A stretch of DNA of 55,168 bases from NCBI GenBank assembly GCA_001770015.1, contig MEQB01000059.1, forward strand, positions 1-55,168. Direction: 5' to 3'. The position numbers and the translations under genes were made by a program. Shown here piece by piece: positions 44,429 to 52,734 of the stretch (position 1 is the stretch's first letter; the number at the start of each line of letters is the position of its first letter). The notes below the pieces were generated by a model. It saw only the letters and a program-made list of their open reading frames with translations. It was not told where the DNA came from and made no database searches. Source of the stretch: Bdellovibrionales bacterium RIFOXYC1_FULL_37_79 (lineage in GTDB: Bacteria; Bdellovibrionota; Bacteriovoracia; Bacteriovoracales; Bacteriovoracaceae).

Positions 44429-45409
44429 ATGAAAAAACTATCTTTTATTTTTATAGTAACTTTTTTTTACCTAGTACTTTCACTTGTACTTGCCAACGAT
44501 AATCTGGCAATTCCAACATCAATTAAAAATATTAGCGAAAGTACTTTTAGATTAAACTTTACGATTTTCGGAGAAGAAAATTCAAAGGGAAGGTGTAGTG
44601 CCACTAGGATATCAGATAAATATGTCTTAACTGCTGCCCATTGTGTAGTTGGTTTCATGGGTAATTCACATTTTGATAATTTTTATTTTGAATTTAATGA
44701 TAAAAAATATTTTTTATCATTGATTGAAAAGGGCCAATTCTCACCGAATGAAACAAACGAAATATCCGATTGGGCTGTACTCGAAATAGCACAGACAGAT
44801 ATAAATGAATTATCAACAATAAAACCAGCAAGCTTTCCAAGTAAACAAAAAATTCTAGAAATAATCAACAATCTAGGTGATTTTGCTAACTCACAAAATC
44901 TTGGAACTGAAATTTGGTCAATAACCTATCCAATACCGTCTGTAAGGCAACCACCAAGACCTGCACCAGATGGAAATAAATTTATTTCTAAAGGATATTT
45001 AAAAACAGAACTTGCTTATAAAAAATCTATTTTATTTGGAATCCGTAATAATCATATTTACGATGAAATCTTTGAACCACATGATATTGATTTAAATATC
45101 GATGTTGAATCAGAGTGGGCGAAACTTGAAAATCATCCTCAATGGGGTGGAATATTTTTTTTAGCAAAAATGTATAAGCAAAATACAAACTCTCTCATTT
45201 ATCAAACTTCTGACTTTTCTGGAGGTAGTAGTGGCGGTGGAATTTTTATAAAAGATAATGGAGAATTAATTGGAATAAGAGTTGTTACAAGTACTCTTGT
45301 TCAACCGAAAAAAGGATATAACGGTATAAACCAACTGTATAGAATTGATAAAATTTGCAAAGAGTCTAAGCTTTTATCAAAACTCGACAAATGCAAGCTT
45401 TTGCAGTGA
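44429..45409 (+). CDS. Exported trypsin-like serine protease
   Basis: A 326-residue protein from ATG 44429; a longer in-frame start at 44336 would put 31 residues before the signal peptide MKKLSFIFIVTFFYLVLSLVLA. The S1 triad is visible: His71 in LTAAHC, Asp114 in SDWAVLEI and Ser268 in FSGGSSGGGIF. A ~90-residue insertion separates Asp and Ser (residues 150-260). It is probably an active periplasmic or secreted endopeptidase. A 139-bp palindromic repeat starts 77 bases after its stop. Confidence 0.88.
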   Translation: MKKLSFIFIVTFFYLVLSLVLANDNLAIPTSIKNISESTFRLNFTIFGEENSKGRCSATRISDKYVLTAAHCVVGFMGNSHFDNFYFEFNDKKYFLSLIEKGQFSPNETNEISDWAVLEIAQTDINELSTIKPASFPSKQKILEIINNLGDFANSQNLGTEIWSITYPIPSVRQPPRPAPDGNKFISKGYLKTELAYKKSILFGIRNNHIYDEIFEPHDIDLNIDVESEWAKLENHPQWGGIFFLAKMYKQNTNSLIYQTSDFSGGSSGGGIFIKDNGELIGIRVVTSTLVQPKKGYNGINQLYRIDKICKESKLLSKLDKCKLLQ

Positions 45410-45486
45410 TAAAATTCACTATTAGGGAATAAACGTTTATTGAAAGAATCAGATCAAAAAAATAAATCATTTCCCATAAAAGAATT

Positions 45487-45625
45487 GACAATTGAAAATA
45501 ACAAGCACCTGCTTCCAATGTTGTGTTTTCGGATAATTAGGCCATAGTATCCAAGTTTTCTAGAAAATTGAGTATCCGCGTTCTCTGTAATTGAGCACAG
45601 TTACGTCAATATTTTACTTGAACAT
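45487..45625 (+). repeat. 139-bp imperfect palindromic repeat, copy 1
   Basis: Matches 50200-50338 base for base in length, with six differences (about 96% identity). It is palindromic overall: the near-central TTTTCTAGAAAA (45556-45567) is perfect, flanked by GGATA/TATCC pairs and AATTA/TAATT pairs, and the outer ends read GTTGAAA-like and TTTGAAC. It lies after a stop codon on the same strand, as attC sites or small palindromic mobile elements would. No canonical GTTRRRY core was found. Confidence 0.8.
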
Positions 45626-45668
45626 ATTGTAAGTAGACGAATTTTAAAAAGTTTGAAATTATTTAACC

Positions 45669-46916
45669 ATGAAAGCTCATATTGTCTTTATTATAGTCCT
45701 CAGTATTATTAGTATGAATTCTTATTCCTTTAGCGAAAGTAATTCTCATTATTGCGGGTGTTTGTTTTTTATAGATGATATTAATAGCGAAAATGAACTT
45801 AAATTGGTCGATGAATATTCTCCAAACCTATTAGTAAGATCTTGGTATCGTTGGGGAGAACCGAGCATTAGAAAAAAATACAATTTAAGATTAAACATCG
45901 GTTCAAAATTAAAAAAAAATGGAATTAAACTAGGAGGAGGAACTTCCCTCTCTGTAGTAAGTGAAGAAGATATAAAAGACATCTCTTTTAACAAAGAATG
46001 GCTATCAGTTGATATTAATAATGAGATAATTAAAAAATCAGGTCACTATTTTGGATCATTATCCTCACCCCAATTTAGAAAATACCTAGTGAAAAAACTT
46101 ATTGAACAGGTAAGGCTTGGTGTTAGTGAGCTTCATTTGGGCGAAACAAACGGAGAAATTCACTTTGATAAATGGACCATTCGTGAGTTCAATAAATGGG
46201 TTCTTGATAAATATCCCAACAAAGACTCTTTTTGGTGGAAAGAAAGGTATGGTACAATCGGTGTTAAATTATTAAATCAAGAACTACTTAATCAAAGTGA
46301 TATTTCAAATTTATCTGATAAAAATAAAGAAAATTTTTTTGAAGATTGGGGAAGAGTTGGAGACTGGAAAGGGTTAAATGAAAAAGGAAACAGGGCATTT
46401 CTCTATAATCTTTATACTTCAAATCTGGATTCTTTTATTGGGGAACTTAGAGAAGAACTTAGCAAGGAGAATCTAAAAGTTGTAATTGATGTTTGGGGAT
46501 TTGCTGACTGGATTACAGAAATCAAAAACAAACCAGATGCTATATTTACAAGTCCTCCAGACTTAAAATGGAGCCTAAATTGGGAGGAAGATGCAGATTT
46601 CAATCTTCTTAAACACAAAAATAGAATTAAATCAATCCTTCAAAATGAGATTCGAAAAAATTCTCCAACACCTGTAATAATTATGATTGATCACCCAAAA
46701 CCTTTTTATCAATTCATAAAGCTACCTGATAAAAGACAAAAAGAAATATTTCAGTATTTTTCTCAAATCTCCAATGAAATTAATACGAACTTTGTAATTA
46801 GAAGTTACACCAATGAACTCTCTTATCTTGGGAAGACAACTCAAGACTGGTTGAAAAAAGAATGTTTATATAGAAAAGCGACAAACATTTGCCCATCAAA
46901 TAGTATTATAAAATGA
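45669..46916 (+). CDS. Exported protein, possibly TIM-barrel glycosidase-like
   Basis: The 415-residue protein has a signal peptide (residues ~1-21). Features that recall TIM-barrel glycoside hydrolases are NLLVRSWYRWGEP, LHLGETNGEIHFDKW with acidic residues at a strand end, and VVIDVWGFADWITEI followed by a late VIIMIDHPKPFYQF. No exact family motif is seen, so the enzymatic call is tentative. The start has no clear ribosome binding site. It lies 43 bases after repeat copy 1. Confidence 0.6.
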   Translation: MKAHIVFIIVLSIISMNSYSFSESNSHYCGCLFFIDDINSENELKLVDEYSPNLLVRSWYRWGEPSIRKKYNLRLNIGSKLKKNGIKLGGGTSLSVVSEEDIKDISFNKEWLSVDINNEIIKKSGHYFGSLSSPQFRKYLVKKLIEQVRLGVSELHLGETNGEIHFDKWTIREFNKWVLDKYPNKDSFWWKERYGTIGVKLLNQELLNQSDISNLSDKNKENFFEDWGRVGDWKGLNEKGNRAFLYNLYTSNLDSFIGELREELSKENLKVVIDVWGFADWITEIKNKPDAIFTSPPDLKWSLNWEEDADFNLLKHKNRIKSILQNEIRKNSPTPVIIMIDHPKPFYQFIKLPDKRQKEIFQYFSQISNEINTNFVIRSYTNELSYLGKTTQDWLKKECLYRKATNICPSNSIIK

Positions 46917-47132
46917 CACTCGAAGTGAAGCCACCTGAGATATATAAAAGATGAGACATCCGTATATAACATTTAAATTGGTTTTATGTTAGAGCCAGTG
47001 GTTCTTTCAGATTTTGAACTTTCCTAAAAATGCGGCTAAGTTTTTTCTTATCATGATCCTCAATACTAATTGAATTAATTTGTACGATGTAATATATAAA
47101 TTATAATTATATTGTTTTGCTGGGTGGTGATT

Positions 47133-47783
47133 ATGATAAATGAAATGCAGGAATATTATAAACATCGTGCCACCAATTATGATGTGTCCATGGGGTATGA
47201 TAATGAATCAACCATCTATTCTCAGCAGCCCGTAATTCGATATTTACAAGAATCTTTTAAAGATCAGAGCTTATTAGAAATAGCATGTGGACCTTGCTTT
47301 TGGACTCAATTTGTTGCTAAAACCGCAAAAAGTATTCTGGCAACAGATTACAATGAAACAACGCTTGTTGAAGCTCATAAGAAGAATATTGATTGGTCAA
47401 GGGTATCACTAAAACAAATTGACGCTTATAATTTACCATCATTCCCACAAAAATTTACTGGCGCATTTGCGGTTGATTGGTTTGCACATGTTCCACTATC
47501 GAAGCGACATAAATTTTTATCCAATCTTCATTCTTGTTTGGTCAGTAATTCCGAGATCATCTTTTGCGATCAGTTACCGGGTAATAATTCATTGACGGGA
47601 AATTATGATCATGAGGGAAATCATCTTCAGAAACGATCACTCCCCGATGGAACAATATTCACGATTATTAAAAATTACTTAACTGAAAATGAGACACTTC
47701 GTTTATTCAAAGAATTCTCATCAAATATTGAAATTAAACAATTTCCTGAGTCGAAAAGATGGGCTATTCGTTATAAGATATAA
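47133..47783 (+). CDS. SAM-dependent methyltransferase
   Basis: A 216-residue class I methyltransferase from ATG 47133 (GGTGGTGATT upstream; a more distant ATG at 47112 is less likely). Motif I is LLEIACGPCFWTQFVA, with the acidic end of strand 2 at ILATDYN, then VSLKQIDAYNLP and the post-II stretch GAFAVDWFAHVPLSKR. The substrate is unknown. The GNAT gene follows after 23 bases, so the two form a likely operon. Confidence 0.85.
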   Translation: MINEMQEYYKHRATNYDVSMGYDNESTIYSQQPVIRYLQESFKDQSLLEIACGPCFWTQFVAKTAKSILATDYNETTLVEAHKKNIDWSRVSLKQIDAYNLPSFPQKFTGAFAVDWFAHVPLSKRHKFLSNLHSCLVSNSEIIFCDQLPGNNSLTGNYDHEGNHLQKRSLPDGTIFTIIKNYLTENETLRLFKEFSSNIEIKQFPESKRWAIRYKI

Positions 47784-47806
47784 ACTAACAAACGACGGGT
47801 GATATT

Positions 47807-48547
47807 ATGAACTTAGATATTACATTACATCCACTTAATGAACTTGGGATTAGCTCTGGCGTTGGCCTTGTGGGAGGTAGAATTTTATACATGACAGAAG
47901 AACAGTCTGAAATTGATAAATTTATTGAAAAGATAGATATGGAGAAGAAGTTCTATTCTTCTTTAGGTTTAAGAAATCAAGCAGAATATTTAATTTCTAA
48001 AATGAAGTTAAAGAACTATGTTCGCGATGCTGGGACAGATTCTGTATTTATGTCAAAGATAATCTCCACAAAAAATAATTTAGATATGAAAAATTTCAGA
48101 GCATCAGATGAATTTAATAACAAAGCTGTCGTTGAGTTATTTGTCGATTACTACATACACCTTGCAGCTTTTTATGAAAAAAAGACTCTTTTAAAGGATG
48201 ATGTGCTAAAAGATATAGGTGATGGAAGTAAGTTTAATGGATATGCTAAAAATTACTTTCTTTATAACGATCAAAATGACCCTGTTGCTTGTATTTTTAT
48301 AAATCATATATTTAATGGAAAAGCCTGGCTTTATAATTGCGCGGTTAAAAAAGAGTATCGTGGCCTTGGATTATTTAAATTATTACTTACCTATGTTGAG
48401 AATGAATTGGTTAAAATGAATGTAGAAGAGATTGGTTTGTTTTGTGCTGAGAAAGATTTTGTAAAAAAAGTCTATGATGCTTGTGGTTTTAGAGATGTTG
48501 CTCTTTTGAAAAGTTGTAGGTTATCAAAGCTGCAAACAAATAGTTAA
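47807..48547 (+). CDS. GNAT-domain protein
   Basis: The 246-residue protein has a GNAT domain in its C-terminal half: WLYNCAVKKEYRGLGLFKLLLTYVENEL (RGLGLF as acetyl-CoA loop) and IGLFCAEKDFVKKVYDACGFRDV. The N-terminal ~120 residues are helical and not recognised. It is cotranscribed with the methyltransferase upstream. A partial 139-bp-family repeat begins 12 bases after its stop. Confidence 0.8.
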   Translation: MNLDITLHPLNELGISSGVGLVGGRILYMTEEQSEIDKFIEKIDMEKKFYSSLGLRNQAEYLISKMKLKNYVRDAGTDSVFMSKIISTKNNLDMKNFRASDEFNNKAVVELFVDYYIHLAAFYEKKTLLKDDVLKDIGDGSKFNGYAKNYFLYNDQNDPVACIFINHIFNGKAWLYNCAVKKEYRGLGLFKLLLTYVENELVKMNVEEIGLFCAEKDFVKKVYDACGFRDVALLKSCRLSKLQTNS

Positions 48548-48921
48548 TTTCGCTACGGGACAGTCGAAAATAACAAGCACCAACTTTGAATGTTGTGTTT
48601 TCGGAAGTTCAGGCCTAAATATTCAGTGGTACATTAATGTTGAAGTACTACCGGCCACTGCAATTGACTCCTAACTGACTGAAATTATAATTGAACAACT
48701 ATCAAGTAAATATTTTGGCTGACGATGCTGGATATTCAATAAAATTGCAACAAGTACACAATGCGTTATTATCTCTTTCTTCACATTTGATTTTAAATTA
48801 TAACAAAGGCAAGAACTAAATGAACAACATTTGAGATTTTAATATTAGATTTTAGATTATATTTAATTTTTTTATTTTCTATGTTAGTTTTACCCCACCT
48901 TATATTTATATCGGAGGATAC
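48548..48921. other. Gene-free region with partial repeat and hairpin
   Basis: Holds the partial repeat copy (48559-48620) and, next to it, CAGTGG...CCACTG (48625-48660) enclosing a GTAC/GTAC pair, so the right half has a different palindromic tip. The rest is AT-rich promoter-like sequence before the exported-protein gene. Confidence 0.45.
48559..48620 (+). repeat. Partial copy 3 of the 139-bp repeat family
   Basis: GACAGTCGAAAATAACAAGC and the following ~25 bases match the left end of the 139-bp repeats (AATGTTGTGTTTTCGG is identical at 48589-48604); similarity then fades around AGGCC. The position, immediately downstream of a plus-strand stop codon, is the same as for the full copies. Confidence 0.7.
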
Positions 48922-49392
48922 ATGAAAATTATAACTGTGTTGACAACTATCGCTTTATTCTATTCAACAGCGGCTTGGTCTGAAGAGCGCTATTGCCCAA
49001 CCTCCCAGCCTTCAACCAAAGCAAAAATTGAGGTATGGTTTGGACCGCAACTTCGTTGCTCGACAAATTACTATGTTCCTGTGTTCGAAAGAAAAGACAT
49101 TTACGCCTGTATCCCTAGACCAGTCTATACCAACACTGACTATGAATGTAATTTGGGTTCTAGAGAATCTTTGGTTTTAAATCTTTTGACGGTTGTCAAA
49201 ATAGATCAGCAAACTTTAGAAGTTGGTAAAGATATTGTAACAGAGTTGGATTTTTTCTACATCAATGAACGCTCGGGCCAAAAGCAAAAGGGATGGATTG
49301 AAGTTTGGAACTCTAGTACAAACTCCACGGACTTTATCGGAGAAAAGATTTTAGATTCTGGTTTTCGTATTAAAGCTTACTCTGTAAAGTAA
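48922..49392 (+). CDS. Exported protein of unknown function
   Basis: The 156-residue protein has a signal peptide (residues 1-20, ending AWS) and GGAGGA six bases before the ATG. The mature part has four Cys in a YCPTSQ, RCSTNYY, YACIPRP, YECNLG pattern, a compact disulfide-rich N-terminal half, and a beta-rich C-terminal half. No family was recognised. A strong terminator follows, so it is a monocistronic unit. Confidence 0.75.
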   Translation: MKIITVLTTIALFYSTAAWSEERYCPTSQPSTKAKIEVWFGPQLRCSTNYYVPVFERKDIYACIPRPVYTNTDYECNLGSRESLVLNLLTVVKIDQQTLEVGKDIVTELDFFYINERSGQKQKGWIEVWNSSTNSTDFIGEKILDSGFRIKAYSVK

Positions 49393-49753
49393 CCTCTAAT
49401 TTAATGATCAAGGTTTGACATTAAAATAAAAGAAATTATGACCACTCTTCGGAGTGGTTTTTTTTCTAGAATTAAATTCAGAATTATTAAAATTTTAAAC
49501 TAAGTAAGTGACATTAAAAAAAACCAATCTTGTCACGGTATTTTTGTGCCATCGATACTAGCAAATTCTAGAACTGCGTTTACTATATCGCTCATAAGTT
49601 GTTGCTATGTTTTGATTGAACTTATTTCAAACAAAAACAAACGATGACCATTTTGATTATTTTTAATATTCCATTTACAAAAGATCCAATATTAATTAAA
49701 AATATAAGTTCACAATTTTAAAAGTATGTATATATTTTTTACCAAGGAGAATC
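49393..49753. other. Gene-free region with terminator
   Basis: Contains the terminator at 49441-49465; the other ~290 bases show no ORF with a ribosome binding site or repeat. The promoter for the next exported-protein gene is expected near 49690-49740, which is very AT-rich. Confidence 0.4.
49441..49465 (+). terminator. Intrinsic terminator
   Basis: CCACTC-TTCG-GAGTGG is a perfect 6-bp stem (7 with the outer A-T pair) with a TTCG tetraloop, followed directly by eight T. It sits 49 bases after the stop of the exported-protein gene. This is the clearest intrinsic terminator in the window. Confidence 0.9.
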
Positions 49754-50161
49754 ATGAAAATTTTAATTTTAATAACAATGTTTATTTCTTTGAACACTAT
49801 AGCTTCTGAGAGCTGCAATTTTTTAAAAGGCAGCTATGGATTGGAATCAGCAAAACATGCAACACTCATCATTGATATTAATGATGATAACTTAATTGTT
49901 GCAAAGTATAGAAGCCCAGCGCAACCAACTTGGTTTTGGGATGAGTATTATGTGGCTGATGGTATTATTCACGATGGAGAAAATTTTCAATCGGGCCAAG
50001 AGTATAAGGCTATATGCCTAAATAATACTTTAAATCTTACACAACGCTGGAATGATACGGTGTTTGTTAGTCAGTATCAAATTATTGGTGAAAAACTGGT
50101 AATTAAATCTAAAAGGGATGGGGTTAATTCAAATGATCAAATCTTTATTCGTATTGAATAA
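49754..50161 (+). CDS. Exported protein of unknown function
   Basis: The 135-residue protein has a signal peptide (MKILILITMFISLNTIAS) and AAGGAG at the right distance. The mature ~117 residues have two Cys (ESCNFL, AICLNN) and a strand-rich pattern (LKGSYGLESAKHATLIIDI, LTQRWNDTVFVSQYQII) like a small lipocalin-like or MORN-like beta barrel; the fold is only a guess. Repeat copy 2 begins 38 bases after the stop. Confidence 0.7.
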   Translation: MKILILITMFISLNTIASESCNFLKGSYGLESAKHATLIIDINDDNLIVAKYRSPAQPTWFWDEYYVADGIIHDGENFQSGQEYKAICLNNTLNLTQRWNDTVFVSQYQIIGEKLVIKSKRDGVNSNDQIFIRIE

Positions 50162-50564
50162 AATCCCTTGAAGGAAGTTGTTACTTAATTTATAGAAGAG
50201 ACAGTTGAAAATAACAAGCACCTGCTTCTAATGTTGTGTTTTCGGATAATTAGGCCATAGTATCCAAGTTTTCTAGAAAATTGAGTATCCGGGCTCTCTG
50301 TAATTGAGCACAGTTACGTCCATATTTTATTTGAACATTTTCGATACGTTTTGCTTTTTATGTTAAGCGAATTCTAACAAGCAAAAATCAATTTCGGACA
50401 AATTGAAAAATATGCACAGCGCGTTGTTTTGCATTGAAATTAAGAACGTTTTTCACTATTATACCCACGTTAACAACGAATTTATTGAAGAAAAATATTA
50501 AGAAAATTTTAATAACAAACTATGTTCCCCAAACGGGAGACTACTGAACTGAAAAGGCTGATCT
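50162..50564. other. Gene-free region containing repeat copy 2
   Basis: The first part is the 139-bp repeat (50200-50338); the remaining ~225 bases lead into the protease gene and show no ORF. A short segment (ATGTTCCCCAAACGGGAGACTACTGAAC, split by nothing obvious) precedes the start codon. Confidence 0.4.
50200..50338 (+). repeat. 139-bp imperfect palindromic repeat, copy 2
   Basis: Same length as copy 1 and in the same orientation; centre TTTTCTAGAAAA at 50269-50280, at the same offset (69 bases) as in copy 1. It follows the stop of the small exported-protein gene by 38 bases. Together copies 1 and 2 bracket a 4.7-kb segment with five genes. Confidence 0.8.
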
Positions 50565-51932
50565 ATGAGAAAAATATTAGCAACATTTTGTAGTTCTGTT
50601 TTATTATCACAAATATCTTATGCCTCAATAGTTTGTGACAAAATGTATTTAGCGAATGATAACGAAAATACTTCATACTCGTTAATCTGCCCTTCAACTG
50701 AGACCCATAGTATTTCACTAAGTGGAAGACTCGATGTAAATTATCTTGGCATATGTATGGAAAACGGGTGCGTAAGAGATTTTAATTTATCAGATGCATT
50801 TTCTAGCATGTACGCAAGAATGAATGGCTTCACTGAACTTTCAGACGAACAAAAAGCTTTTATGTCGTTTCCTAACTACGTTATCAAAACAAAGGTCACT
50901 TTAGAAGATTCGATTAACGGTAATATAAACATTCGTATCAGTGCCGACTATTCCGGCTTGTATTCTCAAGAAAAACAAATTGAACTTTTCCCAATAAATC
51001 TTGCAATAGAATTTAGTTCCGATTCAAAAACGATTCCTAATCGAATGGATTATTCATTGGTCTCAAAAGAGCAAAAGCAACTTTCAGAATCCGTTTTTCA
51101 GGTTATAGGGCCAGCAGTAGATGACGGTCTATCATTATCTAGCGAGGAACATGGAACAGGCTTTTTTATCAGTCAAGATGGTTATGCTTTAACAAATAAA
51201 CACGTCTTGAGTCTATATCCAAATTGCTTGAATAAAAAATCATGTGAAATATTATCAAAATTTAAAAACTCCACCATAAAGGAGAGAAAATTGTCTATTC
51301 GATTACTAACATGCAGTCATAAACTAGATTTTTGCCTAATTAAGGCCAAACCTTCCAGTGATTTTAATATTAAATCCTTGAATATTAATTTTTCAAAGAT
51401 ACCTGAATCTTTAATGACGTTAGGTTTTCCGGGAGATAAGCAAAGCGAGTTTCAACTTGAAAACGGTGAAATTATTCAAGATATCGCACTAACTTACTCT
51501 TTTGGTAACACCGTGGGTCTTATGGGCACGGGCATATCGACTAGCTTATTCATTAAGGGGGGAGCATCAGGTAGTCCAATATTATCTGAAAGTGATTATT
51601 CCGTAGTTGGAATATTATCCAACGGGGCTGAATCACTCGCTAATAGTGATGGGAGTCCTGGTATTTTTAGACCACTTCGACTCATCGAAGACTCATTCTT
51701 ACTTTCTCAATATCTCAACGGCGAAAAACAAAAGCGCATTGAGAAATTGATACGTAAATTGACATTAATCCAAGATAAAAACGAAGCAAGGTTGTTATTA
51801 CAAGAGTATAGCAATGAAAAAACATACTACGGGGAATCAAAATTAAAAGTTCTTAGTTACAATCATTCAGAAAGTAATGTGAGAAAGGAAATCATAAGGT
51901 ATCTTGAAAACAATAGGACCAATAGCTGGTGA
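50565..51932 (+). CDS. Exported trypsin-like serine protease with N-terminal extension
   Basis: A 455-residue protein with signal peptide (residues ~1-20). Residues 21-170 form a beta-rich extension with Cys pairs (GICMENGCV). The protease part has GTGFFIS, His213 in LTNKHVL, Asp255 in KLDFCLIKA and Ser335 in IKGGASGSPIL, an HtrA/V8-like triad. No PDZ domain follows; the last ~90 residues are helical and charged. It is probably an active periplasmic or secreted protease. The ribosome binding site is weak (AAAAGG). Confidence 0.87.
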   Translation: MRKILATFCSSVLLSQISYASIVCDKMYLANDNENTSYSLICPSTETHSISLSGRLDVNYLGICMENGCVRDFNLSDAFSSMYARMNGFTELSDEQKAFMSFPNYVIKTKVTLEDSINGNINIRISADYSGLYSQEKQIELFPINLAIEFSSDSKTIPNRMDYSLVSKEQKQLSESVFQVIGPAVDDGLSLSSEEHGTGFFISQDGYALTNKHVLSLYPNCLNKKSCEILSKFKNSTIKERKLSIRLLTCSHKLDFCLIKAKPSSDFNIKSLNINFSKIPESLMTLGFPGDKQSEFQLENGEIIQDIALTYSFGNTVGLMGTGISTSLFIKGGASGSPILSESDYSVVGILSNGAESLANSDGSPGIFRPLRLIEDSFLLSQYLNGEKQKRIEKLIRKLTLIQDKNEARLLLQEYSNEKTYYGESKLKVLSYNHSESNVRKEIIRYLENNRTNSW

Positions 51933-52123
51933 TAATAAATAAATTAATCAAAAAGTTTAATATATAAAATAATTCCACTTAATAAACCAAAACATTCATA
52001 TGTTCGATGTGACAGTAGATAAAACGAAAATTCCAGTGTAATGTTATAAACGAGGGATACTCAATAATGACTATAGACTCCTCTGGTTTTGAAAAAAATT
52101 GTAATTTTTTTCAAGAATTGTCG

Positions 52124-52221
52124 AATTTCCTGAAAGGGAGCCGGCCAATTTCCTCCATAGGGAGCCATTAAAACTTGCCTGCAACCTAGCTTAATTTTGC
52201 TAATTTCCTATGGTCCCCTAT
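52124..52221. mobile_element. IS21-like terminal repeats (element end)
   Basis: AATTTCCT is repeated three times, at 52124, 52147 and 52202; the first two copies are followed by an AGGGAGCC segment (CTGAAAGGGAGCC, CTCCATAGGGAGCC), the third by ATGGTCCCCTAT. Multiple direct terminal repeats are typical of IS21-family ends, and an IstB fragment lies next to them. It marks the right or left end of a degraded element. Confidence 0.6.
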
Positions 52222-52226
52222 GAATG

Positions 52227-52439
52227 TCAATTCATTTTCTCCTTACCAATCTTTTTTCTGTACGATTCGCCTGTTAAATCAATTTGAATGGCACCATGTC
52301 TGAGTCTATCTACGATAGCCTCAAGTGCAACCGGATCATCAATAACTTCTTTCCAATTTATTAATGGCCTAGGAATAAAAACAAGGCAAGGTTTCTCTTG
52401 GGAACATTCTGGCATTAGAAGAATAATCAATAACCACAA
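52227..52439 (-). pseudogene. IstB (IS21 helper ATPase) C-terminal remnant
   Basis: The segment LVFIPRPLINWKEVIDDPVALEAIVDRLRHGAIQIDLTGESYRKK matches the C-terminal end of IstB/DnaC-like IS21 helper proteins (sequence form SQ-x-P-x-x-x-W-x-x-x-I-x-D-P...AI-x-DRL-x-H-x-A...L-x-GES-x-RK). The ATP-binding part and the transposase IstA are absent, and the start of the frame is not IstB-like. It is an inactive fragment. Confidence 0.82.
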
Positions 52440-52469
52440 AAAAAATTCAAAACTAATTGAGGAGGTTTT

Positions 52470-52634
52470 ATGTGTATCACAAAATTAATTCAAATCGCTA
52501 CCCTCTTTGCAGTTATCGCTGTTTCGTCTGGCAAGTTGCCACAAATTTTGAATACAGTGAGGCAGGCGCAAATAATCTTGATTCAGGATTCGAAGGCGTC
52601 CAGTTGGGGGCAAACAATGTTGATTATTTCATAA
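52470..52634 (+). CDS. Small hydrophobic/signal-like protein (54 aa)
   Basis: ATG 52470 follows GAGGAGG at ideal spacing, giving a 54-residue product: MCITKLIQIATLFAVIAVSS, a signal-like hydrophobic start, then KLPQILNTVRQAQIILIQDS and a Trp-containing tail KASSWGQTMLIIS. A longer frame from TTG 52457 overlaps it in another phase but would include the ribosome binding site in its coding part. I do not recognise it; such short exported or leader-like peptides are often missed. Confidence 0.55.
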   Translation: MCITKLIQIATLFAVIAVSSGKLPQILNTVRQAQIILIQDSKASSWGQTMLIIS

Positions 52635-52734
52635 ATATTACTATTAGAAATTCACTTAATAATAACAATCAAGGATAGGCTTTGTTTTAATAATTGTTTT
52701 GCTGCAAGAACAACTCCCAGCTATTGATTCAAAA

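Noticed and set aside
45487-50338. Direct call of integron attC sites
   Set aside because: No GTTRRRY/RYYYAAC core pair could be read at the repeat ends and no integrase gene is in the window; kept only as a hypothesis.
52457-52678. A 73-residue frame starting at TTG
   Set aside because: It overlaps the better-supported 54-residue gene in another phase, and its first codons coincide with that gene's ribosome binding site.
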